A DNA stretch of 40,443 nucleotides from Peptococcaceae bacterium BICA1-8 (GTDB lineage Bacteria > Bacillota > Peptococcia > Peptococcales > BICA1-8). Every line of letters starts with the position of its first letter. Position 1 is the stretch's first letter. Below the pieces are notes generated by a model. The model saw nothing but the letters and a program-made list of their open reading frames with translations. It had not been told where the DNA came from and made no database searches. Location of the stretch: positions 1 to 40,443 of the forward strand of contig JUEF01000142.1 of assembly GCA_000802045.1 (NCBI GenBank), written 5' to 3'. Both the position numbers and the translations under genes were made by a program. Positions 15,878-23,933 of this stretch are shown piece after piece.

Positions 15878-17056
15878 ATGAAACAATATGGTGAATTAAA
15901 ACCTTCTGAGAGAATTTTAATGGGTCCTGGTCCTAGTAATGTTGACCCAGTGGTATTAAGAGCAATGTCTGCTCCTATCTTAGGTCATTTAGACCCAGAG
16001 TTTTTAGTTATTATGAATGATACAATGGAATTATTACGTTATGTATTCCAGACAAAGAACCAATTAACTATGGCTATGCCTGGCACAGGTAGTGCAGGTA
16101 TGGAAACAGTACTAGCTAATATGATTGAAGAAGGAGATAAAGTAATCGTTTGTGTAAACGGTGTGTTTGGTGGTCGAATGCAGGATATCTGCCAGCGCTT
16201 AAAGGCAGATGTAACCACAATTTCTGCACCTTTTGGTAAAATAATTGATCTCGATGATATAAAAGATGCTTTAGACAAAACTGGGGCAAAATATGTGGCA
16301 ATTGTTCATGCTGAAACATCCACAGGTGTTTTACAGCCGATCGAAGAGGTCTCTAAGCTCTGCAAACAATATGATGCTATGCTTCTAGTTGATTGTGTTA
16401 CTTCTTTGGCCGGTTGTGAACTAAAAATTGATGAATGGGGAATAGATGCTGCCTATAGTGGAACGCAAAAATGTATTAGCTGTCCACCTGGACTTGCACC
16501 TGTAACTTTTAATGAAAGAGCTCAAAAAGTAATCAATAATAGAAAAACAAAAGTTCCTATCTGGTATTTAGATTTAACTATGATTCAAAACTATTGGGGC
16601 CAGCAAAGATCCTATCACCATACAGCACCAATTAGTATGAACTATGCATTTAGAGAAGCCCTAAGATTAATTTATGAAGAAGGTCTTGAAAACCGTTTTG
16701 CTCGCCATGAACTGAATTCCCAAGCATTAAAATCAGGTCTGGAAGCGATGGGGCTAAAAATGTGGGCTCAAGAAGGACATCGTTTGCCTATGCTTACTTC
16801 CGCTGTAATTCCCGAAGGAATTGATGATGTAGCCGCACGCAAATATTTATTAGAGAGATTCGGCATTGAGATTGGCGGAGGTCTAGGTGAAGGTAAAGGT
16901 AAAGTTTGGAGAATTGGTACTATGGGCTACACATGTAATGAAAAGAATATTTTGTTATTCTTAACTTCTTTGGAAAGTGCTCTAAAAGCTCAAGGCTACA
17001 AAATAGAAGCAGGAATTGGTGCTGCCACTGCCATGGAAGTTTATGCAAAAAAATAA
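15878..17056 (+). CDS. Class V aminotransferase, alanine/serine-glyoxylate aminotransferase type
   Basis: A 392-residue PLP enzyme of the AGXT/SPT group that moves amino groups between alanine or serine and glyoxylate, giving glycine. Motifs: MGPGPSNV at residues 15-22, PGTGSAGME with the phosphate-binding loop at 68-76, HAETSTG at 144-150, D172 in LLVDCVTS (binds the pyridine nitrogen), and the PLP lysine K198 in SGTQKC. The C-terminus carries RIGTMGY, typical of the family and containing the substrate-binding Arg. The ATG follows AAAGGGTG. It would use glyoxylate, the product a GlcDEF-type oxidase makes from glycolate, so it may link to the cluster at 4261-8119. A palindromic operator lies in its promoter region, and a terminator follows at 17061. 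Confidence 0.9.
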   Translation: MKQYGELKPSERILMGPGPSNVDPVVLRAMSAPILGHLDPEFLVIMNDTMELLRYVFQTKNQLTMAMPGTGSAGMETVLANMIEEGDKVIVCVNGVFGGRMQDICQRLKADVTTISAPFGKIIDLDDIKDALDKTGAKYVAIVHAETSTGVLQPIEEVSKLCKQYDAMLLVDCVTSLAGCELKIDEWGIDAAYSGTQKCISCPPGLAPVTFNERAQKVINNRKTKVPIWYLDLTMIQNYWGQQRSYHHTAPISMNYAFREALRLIYEEGLENRFARHELNSQALKSGLEAMGLKMWAQEGHRLPMLTSAVIPEGIDDVAARKYLLERFGIEIGGGLGEGKGKVWRIGTMGYTCNEKNILLFLTSLESALKAQGYKIEAGIGAATAMEVYAKK

Positions 17057-17060
17057 GTTA

Positions 17061-17084
17061 AAAAAGGGTCAGTAGACCCTTTTT
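17061..17084 (+). terminator. Terminator after the aminotransferase
   Basis: Perfect 10-base arms (17061-17070, 17075-17084) around AGTA, with a T-run at the 3' arm; 5 bases after the stop codon. Confidence 0.85.
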
Positions 17085-17162
17085 AAGATTTCACTTCGTT
17101 AGGTTAAGGTTTCGCTTCACTATGTTGTGCTAGTTTAAGGTAAAAAATATTTGTATAAAAAT
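17085..17162. repeat. Dispersed repeat, copy 2 (with an extra partial unit)
   Basis: 17107-17162 matches copy 1 at 14240-14294 (AGGTTTCGCTTCACTATGTT). A shorter related unit, GATTTCACTTCGTTAGGTTAA, precedes it at 17087-17107. As in copy 1, it is bracketed by two hairpins (17061-17084 and 17164-17192). Confidence 0.6.
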
Positions 17163-17163
17163 T

Positions 17164-17192
17164 AATCGCCTCACTTCAACAGTGAGGCGATT
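17164..17192. terminator. Bidirectional terminator between convergent genes
   Basis: Perfect 12-base arms (17164-17175 and 17181-17192) with a 5-base loop. T-runs follow on the plus strand, and ATTTTTAT follows on the minus strand. It can serve both the aminotransferase (plus) and the zinc-ribbon gene (minus). Confidence 0.85.
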
Positions 17193-17195
17193 TTT

Positions 17196-17432
17196 TTAGT
17201 TACCAATTAAAATATCCATTAAAAATGATTTGGGTCTGTTCTCAATTATATGTAAATTAAATACCTCTGTGAATCCACAATGTTTACAGGAAATAAATAA
17301 AAATTCATTATGCTGAATATCAAAAAGCCTGCTTAAACCTGTACCAGTCATGGCTACCTCACTTACTTGAGCACCAATAGAGTTACACTTAGAGCATTTA
17401 TATTCTTCTTCAATTTTTTTGATTTCTAACAT
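17196..17432 (-). CDS. Zinc-ribbon nucleic-acid-binding protein (DUF2082-like)
   Basis: A 78-residue protein with two CxxC knuckles, C13-x2-C16 (YKCSKCNS) and C49-x2-C52 (ISCKHCGFTE). Between them is the conserved block MTGTGLSRLFDIQHNEFLF, which I recognise from the DUF2082/zinc_ribbon_13 family. The family is annotated as small predicted nucleic-acid-binding zinc ribbons of unknown function. The ATG at 17432 has GGGAGG 7 bases upstream. It is a single gene between convergent and divergent neighbours. Confidence 0.8.
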   Translation of the reverse strand: MLEIKKIEEEYKCSKCNSIGAQVSEVAMTGTGLSRLFDIQHNEFLFISCKHCGFTEVFNLHIIENRPKSFLMDILIGN

Positions 17433-17572
17433 TTCAAACCTCCCTTTAGTTATTTTCCCTTACAATATAAAGACGAAAAAATACATTAATAAGTTTCATT
17501 TTTCCCCAAGTAATATTTTTTTTTGCCAAATGAATTTTCGAGTCATATATTACATTAGGAGGAGGTTTTTTA

Positions 17573-17770
17573 ATGACTGAAAAAAGCTTTGAATATAAAT
17601 CGATTAGGATTAAAGCTTCGGAAGGATGTATGGTAACCCAGCGTTTAATAGATTTAAGTTTGGATAGAGAAGGTATAGAAGGCTGGGAATTGTTTACGAT
17701 TTTCCCCCACTCCTGTACTAATTCAGATTCATGTCTGGTGGCCATCTTTAAGCGTGAAGCCCGGATTTAA
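17573..17770 (+). CDS. DUF4177-like small protein
   Basis: A 65-residue protein with a very strong site, AGGAGGAGG, 7 bases before the ATG. The core EGIEGWELFTIFPH recalls DUF4177, small proteins with the pattern EGWELVSV, of unknown function. The ORF on the opposite strand (17446-17745) overlaps it but has no ribosome-binding site, so this frame was chosen. A bidirectional terminator overlaps its stop codon. Confidence 0.75.
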   Translation: MTEKSFEYKSIRIKASEGCMVTQRLIDLSLDREGIEGWELFTIFPHSCTNSDSCLVAIFKREARI

Positions 17771-17779
17771 TCCGGGCTT
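17757..17779. terminator. Bidirectional terminator
   Basis: Perfect 10-base arms (17757-17766, 17770-17779) around TTA, overlapping the stop of the DUF4177-like gene and 8 bases from the stop of the convergent LysM gene. Confidence 0.8.
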
Positions 17780-17786
17780 ATTATAT

Positions 17787-18860
17787 TTATTCATACACTT
17801 CAAATTGTACCGAAACACTCTCTCCTGTTGCTTTATTTGTTCCCCATAGTGTTAATGTTTGCGGGTTTACCAAATTTCCGCTTTTATTTCTTTGATCCCA
17901 TACTATATCAATTGTTTCAGCTTCTCCCGGTGCCAGTACCATTTCTCTGATAACAGGTAAAAAGGCTTGATCTTCAGACCACCGCCATATTTCTCTACCA
18001 TTTTGATTAGAAATATAAAAATCAAATAACTGACTTGAAGAGTATTCAAGGGTAACGCTTTGATCTGTAATGTTTCGTTTACGGAAGGTTATCCTAACTG
18101 ATTGACCACGGTAATAACGACTTTCATTAGTAGCCAGTAGATATCTAAACCCTTCGATTTCCTGCCATGTATAGTTTAGTCCATCTCCTTCATCAGGTTG
18201 ACCAGGAACAACTACTCCACCATCTTGATCGGGAAATGTAGGAACACAAGTAACTCCAAGGGCATTCCAGGTAGCCTGATCTACGAGCCCAGTTGTTGGA
18301 ATATTATTATTTGCCTGAAAAGCTATCACAGCTGCTCTTGTATCGGCTCCAAATATCCCATCAATAGGCCCTGGAGCATAATTAAGCCGCTGCAGTAAGC
18401 TTTGCAAAAATCTGACCGCACTTCCCCTGTCCCCAGGTCGAATAGTTGGGCATACAGAAACGCCAGACCCCTGGCACTGCCTGCCTAATGCTTGCCAGGT
18501 AGCGGTATCGACAATACCTGTAACACTTAGATTTCTAGAACGTTGAAAATTAACTACCGCAGCCCTTGTGCGCGGACCGAAAACCCCATCAACCCCCCCT
18601 AAGTCAAAGCCTCTATCCCGTAATAACTGTTGTACTTCCCGAACTGCACTCCCTCTCGAATTTAATGTCAACCGAGGACACCACTCAGAACCTAGCGGCG
18701 GTTGAGGGGCAGGCTGCTCGGGAGAAATAGTCAATACCATACCGACCAAAATCATATTTGGATTAGTAATATTATTCAAGGCAATCAATCTTTCAACCGT
18801 GGTATTAAATCTTTGAGCTATTGTAAAAAGCGTATCACCTGTCCTAACTACATAAGTCAA
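17787..18860 (-). CDS. LysM - PG_binding_1 x2 - BsuPI domain protein
   Basis: A 357-residue protein with four domains. LysM occupies residues 1-46 (TYVVRTGDTLFTIAQRFNTT, binds peptidoglycan). Two peptidoglycan-binding domains follow at about 60-125 and 135-205, each with the DGVFG or DGIFG turn and a T(A)TWQAL-type end. A C-terminal beta-sandwich like the BsuPI intracellular-proteinase-inhibitor domain covers about 250-357. No signal peptide or catalytic domain is visible. The absence of a signal suggests a forespore/spore-coat or cytoplasmic protein, as for SafA-like LysM proteins. I chose the TTG at 18860 because AAGGAG is 8 bases upstream; the in-frame GTG at 18869 abuts that site. Likely role: cell-wall or spore-cortex attachment and protease control (inference). 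Confidence 0.85.
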   Translation of the reverse strand: MTYVVRTGDTLFTIAQRFNTTVERLIALNNITNPNMILVGMVLTISPEQPAPQPPLGSEWCPRLTLNSRGSAVREVQQLLRDRGFDLGGVDGVFGPRTRAAVVNFQRSRNLSVTGIVDTATWQALGRQCQGSGVSVCPTIRPGDRGSAVRFLQSLLQRLNYAPGPIDGIFGADTRAAVIAFQANNNIPTTGLVDQATWNALGVTCVPTFPDQDGGVVVPGQPDEGDGLNYTWQEIEGFRYLLATNESRYYRGQSVRITFRKRNITDQSVTLEYSSSQLFDFYISNQNGREIWRWSEDQAFLPVIREMVLAPGEAETIDIVWDQRNKSGNLVNPQTLTLWGTNKATGESVSVQFEVYE

Positions 18861-18974
18861 TCCTCTCACTCCTTCTTTCTATAAATATTTCTCTACACAT
18901 TATATGAAAGGAAGTCTTTAATGTGCCACCTGAAGCAGATCTTCCCTTTTGGAATATCTTTATAGGGCTATAAA

Positions 18975-19014
18975 AAGAAATAGACCGGCATTGAAATTCA
19001 CCGGTCTATTTCTT
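18975..19014 (-). terminator. Terminator after glutamate dehydrogenase
   Basis: Perfect 14-base arms (18975-18988 and 19001-19014). On the minus strand TTTTTAT follows. It lies about 100 bases past the gdhA stop, with a repeat element in between. Confidence 0.8.
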
Positions 19015-19035
19015 ATCTCTAACTTCTTTTATAAG

Positions 19036-19111
19036 GAGGGTGTGTCCCATTCGTTAGGGAAATTCCTATTCCCCTAATACTATCCCCAAGCTTCAGCAGG
19101 TGTGTCCCTCC
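19036..19111. repeat. REP-like repeat related to the 14342-14530 element
   Basis: Bounded by GGAGGGTGTGTCCC and GGTGTGTCCCTCC. The stretch GCTTCAGCAGGTGTGTCCC (19090-19108) is identical to bases 14441-14459, and the preceding about 35 bases (GGGAAATTCCTATTCCCCTAA) are similar to copy 1. Non-coding; located between gdhA and its terminator. Confidence 0.6.
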
Positions 19112-19113
19112 GC

Positions 19114-20352
19114 TTAAACCCAACCCCTAATTCTCATAACATCAGCTAATCTCTTAATACCTACCATAAAGGCTGCCCTACGCATTGGCATATTCTTTTC
19201 TTGCGCGAATTCATATATTCTATCAAAAGCATTCTCCATTTTTTCTTTTAACTCAGCATTTACTGTTTCTTCTTTCCATTGAAAATGATAATTACCCTGT
19301 ACCCATTCTAAGTAACTTACAACAACACCACCAGCATTAGCTAATACATCTGGACAGATAATGACACCTTTCTTAACAAGTATCTCGTCAGCCTCAGATG
19401 TAGTTGGACCGTTAGCTCCCTCTACCAAAATTTTACACTTAACACGAGGAGCATTTTCTTTGGTGATTTGATTTTCTAATGCTGCCGGTACAAGAATATC
19501 ACATTTTAATTCTAACAGTTCATTACTATTTATTATTTGCGCCTTAGGATATTTAGCAATTGTACCATGTTCTTTAGTATACTCCATCAATTCTTTAACA
19601 TCTAAACCATCTTCATTAAATATTGCTCCAAATACATCACTTACGGCGATTACTTTAGCTCCCGCTTCTTCAAAAAGAAGTGCAGCATTCCCACCAACAT
19701 TTCCGAAACCTTGCACTACTACTTTTGAACCTACAAAGTTTAGACCTGCTTTTTCACAGGCTTTCTGAGCTACAAACATACAGCCTCTAGAAGTGGCTTG
19801 AGTTCTTCCTTTTGAACCACCAATTTCAATAGGTTTCCCGGTGATTACTTCATGTTCTGCCTGCCTTCTAATATAACTATATTCATCAGCCATCCAAGCC
19901 ATAATTTGGGGATTGGTTCCAACGTCAGGGGCTGGAATATCTTTTTTAGGACTAATAAACCAAGCGATAGCTCTCATATAGCCACGGCTGAGTCTTTGTA
20001 ATTCACCTTTGGAAAGCTGTCCGGGATCTACCGCTACTCCACCTTTACCGCCACCAAATGGGACACCATCGATAATTGCAGTTTTTAAAGTCATTAGTGT
20101 AGCGAGCGCCTTGACTTCATCTAAATTAACATCAGGGTGAAATCTGATTCCACCTTTATAAGGACCTAGAGCATTATTATGCTGTACTCTGTAACCAATA
20201 AAAGTTTTTATCTTTCCGTCATCCATCCGAACTGGAATATTAACAATGACCGTTTTTCTAGGTTCTTTTAAAAATTCATAAATTTCGGGCTCTACTCCTA
20301 ATTCCTCTACACACTCTTTGATAAACCTCTGGGTTTGTTCAAGAAAACTCAT
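19114..20352 (-). CDS. gdhA: Glutamate dehydrogenase (Glu/Leu/Phe/Val dehydrogenase family)
   Basis: Catalyses glutamate + NAD(P)+ + water <-> 2-oxoglutarate + ammonium in the cytoplasm. The 412-residue length is typical of the hexameric GDH-I class. N-terminal substrate-binding features are NALGPYKGGIRFHP at 60-73, the catalytic lysine K103 in PFGGGKGG, and D143 in PAPDVGTNPQ. The C-terminal Rossmann domain shows QGFGNVGGNAA, with an acidic/neutral pattern suggesting NAD use (inference). The ATG at 20352 has AGAGGTG upstream. A promoter with -35 TTGTTT and -10 TATACC spaced by 18 bases lies upstream on the minus strand. A GTATAC palindrome sits between the two boxes, so it is likely controlled by the same regulator as the aminotransferase. 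Confidence 0.95.
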   Translation of the reverse strand: MSFLEQTQRFIKECVEELGVEPEIYEFLKEPRKTVIVNIPVRMDDGKIKTFIGYRVQHNNALGPYKGGIRFHPDVNLDEVKALATLMTLKTAIIDGVPFGGGKGGVAVDPGQLSKGELQRLSRGYMRAIAWFISPKKDIPAPDVGTNPQIMAWMADEYSYIRRQAEHEVITGKPIEIGGSKGRTQATSRGCMFVAQKACEKAGLNFVGSKVVVQGFGNVGGNAALLFEEAGAKVIAVSDVFGAIFNEDGLDVKELMEYTKEHGTIAKYPKAQIINSNELLELKCDILVPAALENQITKENAPRVKCKILVEGANGPTTSEADEILVKKGVIICPDVLANAGGVVVSYLEWVQGNYHFQWKEETVNAELKEKMENAFDRIYEFAQEKNMPMRRAAFMVGIKRLADVMRIRGWV

Positions 20353-20408
20353 AAATACACCTCTTTCATCCTTTTACAATTTTATTAAATTGAGTCCACT
20401 CTTTATCG

Positions 20409-20428
20409 GTATATAGTATTCTGTATAC
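20409..20428 (-). promoter_or_regulatory. Promoter and GTATAC-type operator of gdhA
   Basis: On the minus strand GTATACA-N6-TATATAC (one mismatch) lies between a -35 (TTGTTT) and a -10 (TATACC, 18-base spacing). The half-sites resemble those of the operator at 15820-15841, but the spacer is 6 rather than 8 bases. Confidence 0.5.
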
Positions 20429-20534
20429 AAAAAACAATTCCTTCTTTTTTGGATATTTTTATTTAATTTTTTTCAAAAAGATTTAACTAGGAAAATTTAT
20501 GGGCACTAAGAAGCTTCATTTATCTAATTTCAAT

Positions 20535-20717
20535 TTATTCCTTATTTTCTTCATGGTCATTCTCCAATAAAAAATCCTTTAATTCTTGAGCCATTTCACT
20601 CTCATCATCACCAAGGGCCATAGCTAATTTAAACCTCTCAAGAGCAAGAACTCCAGGAGAACTTGCATTTATTTCTGGGTCACTGGGTACTATATCTTTA
20701 TATCTTTTTTTATCCAT
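20535..20717 (-). CDS. Small acidic hypothetical protein (60 aa)
   Basis: A 60-residue acidic protein starting MDKKRYKDIVPSDPEINASS and ending in an Asp/Glu/His/Asn-rich tail. The ATG at 20717 is 6 bases after AGAGGG; the ATG six codons earlier overlaps that site. The pattern KRYKDIVPSDPEI followed by a helix suggests a short folded protein or antitoxin-like peptide, but no family was recognised. A promoter or terminator was not evident. It stands alone between gdhA and the tautomerase gene. Confidence 0.6.
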   Translation of the reverse strand: MDKKRYKDIVPSDPEINASSPGVLALERFKLAMALGDDESEMAQELKDFLLENDHEENKE

Positions 20718-20890
20718 TTCATTCCCTCTTTTCATTTGATTTTGCCAAGTTATAATATTATTTTGCCCGCAAAATAATTAATAAATCACAAATCCATTCA
20801 TGTTTATTAGAACTTTTCACCACTTACTGGGAGGTATCTTGTAAAATTTGGCGAATAAATTTATGAATGTTAACTAAAGGAGGTTTTTAA

Positions 20891-21076
20891 ATGCCTATCG
20901 TCCAAATTGATATGATCGAAGGAAGAACATTAGAACAAAAGAGAAATCTTGTAGAAAAGGTAACTGCAGCCATTAGTGAAACAGTTAATTGCCCCAAAGA
21001 AAATGTTTCAATCATCATTAGGGAGATGTCTAAAGAGCATTCAGCAAAAGCGGGAATACTTAAATGTGATCAATAA
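20891..21076 (+). CDS. 4-oxalocrotonate tautomerase family protein
   Basis: A 61-residue protein of the 4-OT family, which uses the N-terminal proline (Pro1 after Met removal) as catalytic base to tautomerise 2-hydroxy-dienoates. It starts MPIVQIDMIEGRTLEQKR and has ETVNCPKENVSIIIREM in the second strand, which fits the family. The usual Arg39 region is represented by the Arg in IIIREM. The ATG has AAAGGAGG 7-8 bases upstream. There is no aromatic-degradation operon nearby, so the substrate is unknown; small isolated 4-OT homologues are common in Firmicutes. A perfect palindrome terminator follows. Confidence 0.85.
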   Translation: MPIVQIDMIEGRTLEQKRNLVEKVTAAISETVNCPKENVSIIIREMSKEHSAKAGILKCDQ

Positions 21077-21108
21077 ATTATAAGCCAGCAATTGCTGGCT
21101 TATAATTT
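21075..21108 (+). terminator. Perfect palindromic terminator
   Basis: Two 17-base arms (21075-21091 and 21092-21108) meet without a spacer and overlap the tautomerase stop codon region. The sequence after it is AT-rich (TATTAATAAAA), so it is not a textbook U-tract. Confidence 0.65.
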
Positions 21109-21151
21109 ATTAATAAAAAATTAGGTTATCCTAGAAATGGGAGGAATCCTT

Positions 21152-23899
21152 ATGAACATTAGTAAATTAAAGATTGTCTTGTTTACTCTGTTACTCCTAC
21201 TGCTTTTTTTTGCCCTTCCTCAGCTTGTAAACTTATATGGTGATTTCCTTTGGTTTAAGGAGTTAGGATACCAAGCACTATTTATTAAGACTTTACTGGC
21301 TAAACTAATAATTGGTATAGTCACTTTTCTATTAGTAACGCTTCTAGCCTTTTTGACATTATATCTTACTTTAAATCTCAAACAGCCTCTGAAAATAAAG
21401 GACGACAACCTAATAGATTTAACTGCTAAAAAAGGCGGGGGAAAACTTCTAATAATATTGCCTTCTTTATTACTGGGTATATTAGCTGGATTATTAGCCT
21501 CCACTGCATTATGGGAAAATATATTATTATTTTTAAATCAGGCTCCCTTTGGTGTGAGTGATCCAGTTTTTAATCGTGATCTAAGCTTTTACTTTTTTAA
21601 CTTATCCTTATATGAAACCATTTTTGCCCTCGCTACGCTTTTTTTATTAGTAATTGCTATCTTAAATTTTGTGTTTACGGTGTATCTACAAGGTTTAGGA
21701 AACAATCCAATTAAAACTGCGGTTAATCGCCTGGGTTATTTTGTTATTGCTTTTTTTCTTCTATTGATAATAGGTTACCAGTTAAAACTAGCCAACCTAT
21801 TATATTCTCCAAGGGGGGCAGCCTTTGGAGCAGCATACACCGATTTAATGGTTACTTTGCCTTACTATTACATAGCATCAGCTGTTTGTGTGTTATCTGC
21901 CATCCTTATCTTTATAGGTATCCGCAAAAAGAATTTTAAGCTTGTGACACTAGGGCCTATTTTGCTTGTAATTGTTGTCATTTTAGGTGGTGTAGCTCAA
22001 AACTTAGTGCAAAGTTTTATTGTTAACCCCAATGAAATAAATAAGGAACTGGATTATATTTCTCGAAGTATCACTATGACTAACCAAGCCTTCGGACTAG
22101 ATAAAATTGAAGAAATAGAATTTCCTGCTGAAACAAACTTAACCTTAAATGATCTAGAAGAAGCATCAGAAACACTAAATAATGTTCGGATCAATGACTT
22201 CAGGCCTGCAAAGACTATCTTTAATCAATTGCAAAGCATGCGTCCCTATTATGATTTTCTTGATGTCGATGTTGATAGATACACTTTAAATGGACAATCT
22301 ACCCAAGTTTTTCTTTCGGCTAGAGAACTAAATCAAAATAATATACCAGCCCAAGGTCAAACCTGGATAAATAAATATCTAAAATATACTCATGGTTATG
22401 GTGCAGTAGTAGCACCGGTAAATAAAATTACACCTCAAGGACAGCCTTTATTATTAGTTAAGGATATTCCCCCTGTTTCCCAAGAACCTGAATTGGATAT
22501 CTCAAGACCAGAAATCTATTATGGCCAATTGACAAATGATTTTGTTATTGTTAATACCTCAGAAAAAGAATTTGATTACCCCGTTGGTAATGATAATGCT
22601 GAAACTACTTATGAGGGAACAGCAGGAATTCCCTTAAAAGGAATTAATAAAATAATCTTTGCATTAAAAAAAGGCAGTTTTAAATTGTTGGTCTCAGGGG
22701 CACTTACTAATGAAAGTAAGATTTTGTTATACAGGAATATTCAACAAAGAGTCGAAAAAATTGCCCCATTTCTAAGCTATGATCAAGATCCTTACTTAGT
22801 AATTAACGGGGGAAAACTATACTGGATTATTGATGCTTATACAATTAGTACTAAATACCCATATTCAGAGCCCCTCACCGACAATAGGTATTCTGGAGTA
22901 AATTATATCCGTAACTCCGTTAAAGTAGTTGTTGATGCTTATAATGGCTCTGTTAATTATTACTTAGTGGACGAAAAAGACCCTATTGTGCAAAGTTATG
23001 CCAATGTTTTTCCAGACCTATTTAAACCCTATAATGACATGCCCCAAGGTATAAAGGAACATATACGTTATCCAATAGACCTATTTGACCTCCAAACTCA
23101 GGTCTTCCAAGACTTCCATATGAAAAATCCTAGAGTCTTTTACAACCGGGAGGATTCCTGGAGTATAGCTAAAGAACAGTATCAAGAAAATATTCAAACT
23201 GTTAATCCATATTTTATAAATATGAAATTACCAGGCTCTGATAAATTAGAGTTTCTTATGATGCGCCCTTTTACTCCAATTAAAAAAGATAATATGATTG
23301 CCTGGTTAGCTGCGAGAAATGATGATGAAAAATATGGACAGTTAATACTATTTAAATTCCCCAAGCAAAGACTAGTCTATGGTCCTATGCAAATTGAATC
23401 TAGAATAAATCAGGATTCTACAATTTCCCGTGATTTAACTCTATGGGGTCAAAGCGGCTCTTCTGTCATCAGAGGGAACCTTTTAGTGATCCCTATCAAG
23501 GACTCTCTTATATATATAGAGCCTTTGTATATTCAATCTGAGAATGCCAATAGTCTACCTGAAGTAAAACGGATAATCGTTGCTTATCAAGAAAATATTG
23601 TTATGGAGGAAACCCTAGAGGAAGCCTTATACCAGATATTTAAAAATAAACAACAATCGGAAGTGCCTGATGGTACACCAGAAACAGAATTTGGAATTAA
23701 AATATTAGCCCGCCAGGCTAGAGAGGCCTATGAAAAAGCCAAAGCAGCAGCTCAAGCAGGCGATTGGGCACTTTATGGTTCAGCATTACAAGAATTGGAA
23801 AATGTTATTTCACAAATTGAAAACCAGGTAGAAGAAGAAAACCTTTTAGTTGAGAACGACGGAAAAGAAAATGAACAGAGCCTTTCTGCAGATGAATAA
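21152..23899 (+). CDS. UPF0182 family membrane protein (COG1615)
   Basis: A 915-residue protein. The N-terminal third has about seven transmembrane helices (between residues 5 and 290), and the remainder is a large extracytoplasmic region with short motifs typical of UPF0182, such as NEINKELDYISRSITMTNQAF, PYYDFLDVDVDRY and GVNYIRNSVKVVVDAYNGS. The C-terminal 80 residues are helical and acidic. UPF0182 proteins are widely conserved in Firmicutes and Actinobacteria but have no assigned function. The ATG at 21152 (MNISKLKI) is preceded by GGGAGGAATCC; the upstream ATG five codons earlier overlaps that site. A terminator follows. Confidence 0.92.
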   Translation: MNISKLKIVLFTLLLLLLFFALPQLVNLYGDFLWFKELGYQALFIKTLLAKLIIGIVTFLLVTLLAFLTLYLTLNLKQPLKIKDDNLIDLTAKKGGGKLLIILPSLLLGILAGLLASTALWENILLFLNQAPFGVSDPVFNRDLSFYFFNLSLYETIFALATLFLLVIAILNFVFTVYLQGLGNNPIKTAVNRLGYFVIAFFLLLIIGYQLKLANLLYSPRGAAFGAAYTDLMVTLPYYYIASAVCVLSAILIFIGIRKKNFKLVTLGPILLVIVVILGGVAQNLVQSFIVNPNEINKELDYISRSITMTNQAFGLDKIEEIEFPAETNLTLNDLEEASETLNNVRINDFRPAKTIFNQLQSMRPYYDFLDVDVDRYTLNGQSTQVFLSARELNQNNIPAQGQTWINKYLKYTHGYGAVVAPVNKITPQGQPLLLVKDIPPVSQEPELDISRPEIYYGQLTNDFVIVNTSEKEFDYPVGNDNAETTYEGTAGIPLKGINKIIFALKKGSFKLLVSGALTNESKILLYRNIQQRVEKIAPFLSYDQDPYLVINGGKLYWIIDAYTISTKYPYSEPLTDNRYSGVNYIRNSVKVVVDAYNGSVNYYLVDEKDPIVQSYANVFPDLFKPYNDMPQGIKEHIRYPIDLFDLQTQVFQDFHMKNPRVFYNREDSWSIAKEQYQENIQTVNPYFINMKLPGSDKLEFLMMRPFTPIKKDNMIAWLAARNDDEKYGQLILFKFPKQRLVYGPMQIESRINQDSTISRDLTLWGQSGSSVIRGNLLVIPIKDSLIYIEPLYIQSENANSLPEVKRIIVAYQENIVMEETLEEALYQIFKNKQQSEVPDGTPETEFGIKILARQAREAYEKAKAAAQAGDWALYGSALQELENVISQIENQVEEENLLVENDGKENEQSLSADE

Positions 23900-23904
23900 A
23901 CGTG

Positions 23905-23933
23905 AAACCGGGGGATAATCCTCCGGTTTTTTT
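23905..23933 (+). terminator. Terminator after the UPF0182 gene
   Basis: Arms AAACCGGGGGA and TCCTCCGGTTT (one mismatch) enclose TAA and are followed by a run of seven T. Confidence 0.8.

Noticed and set aside
17446..17745. Open frame of 99 codons on the minus strand
   Set aside because: It overlaps the DUF4177-like gene on the plus strand, which has a much better ribosome-binding site; taken as its shadow.
20891..21076. 4-OT gene as part of an aromatic degradation pathway
   Set aside because: No other pathway genes nearby; isolated homologues are common.
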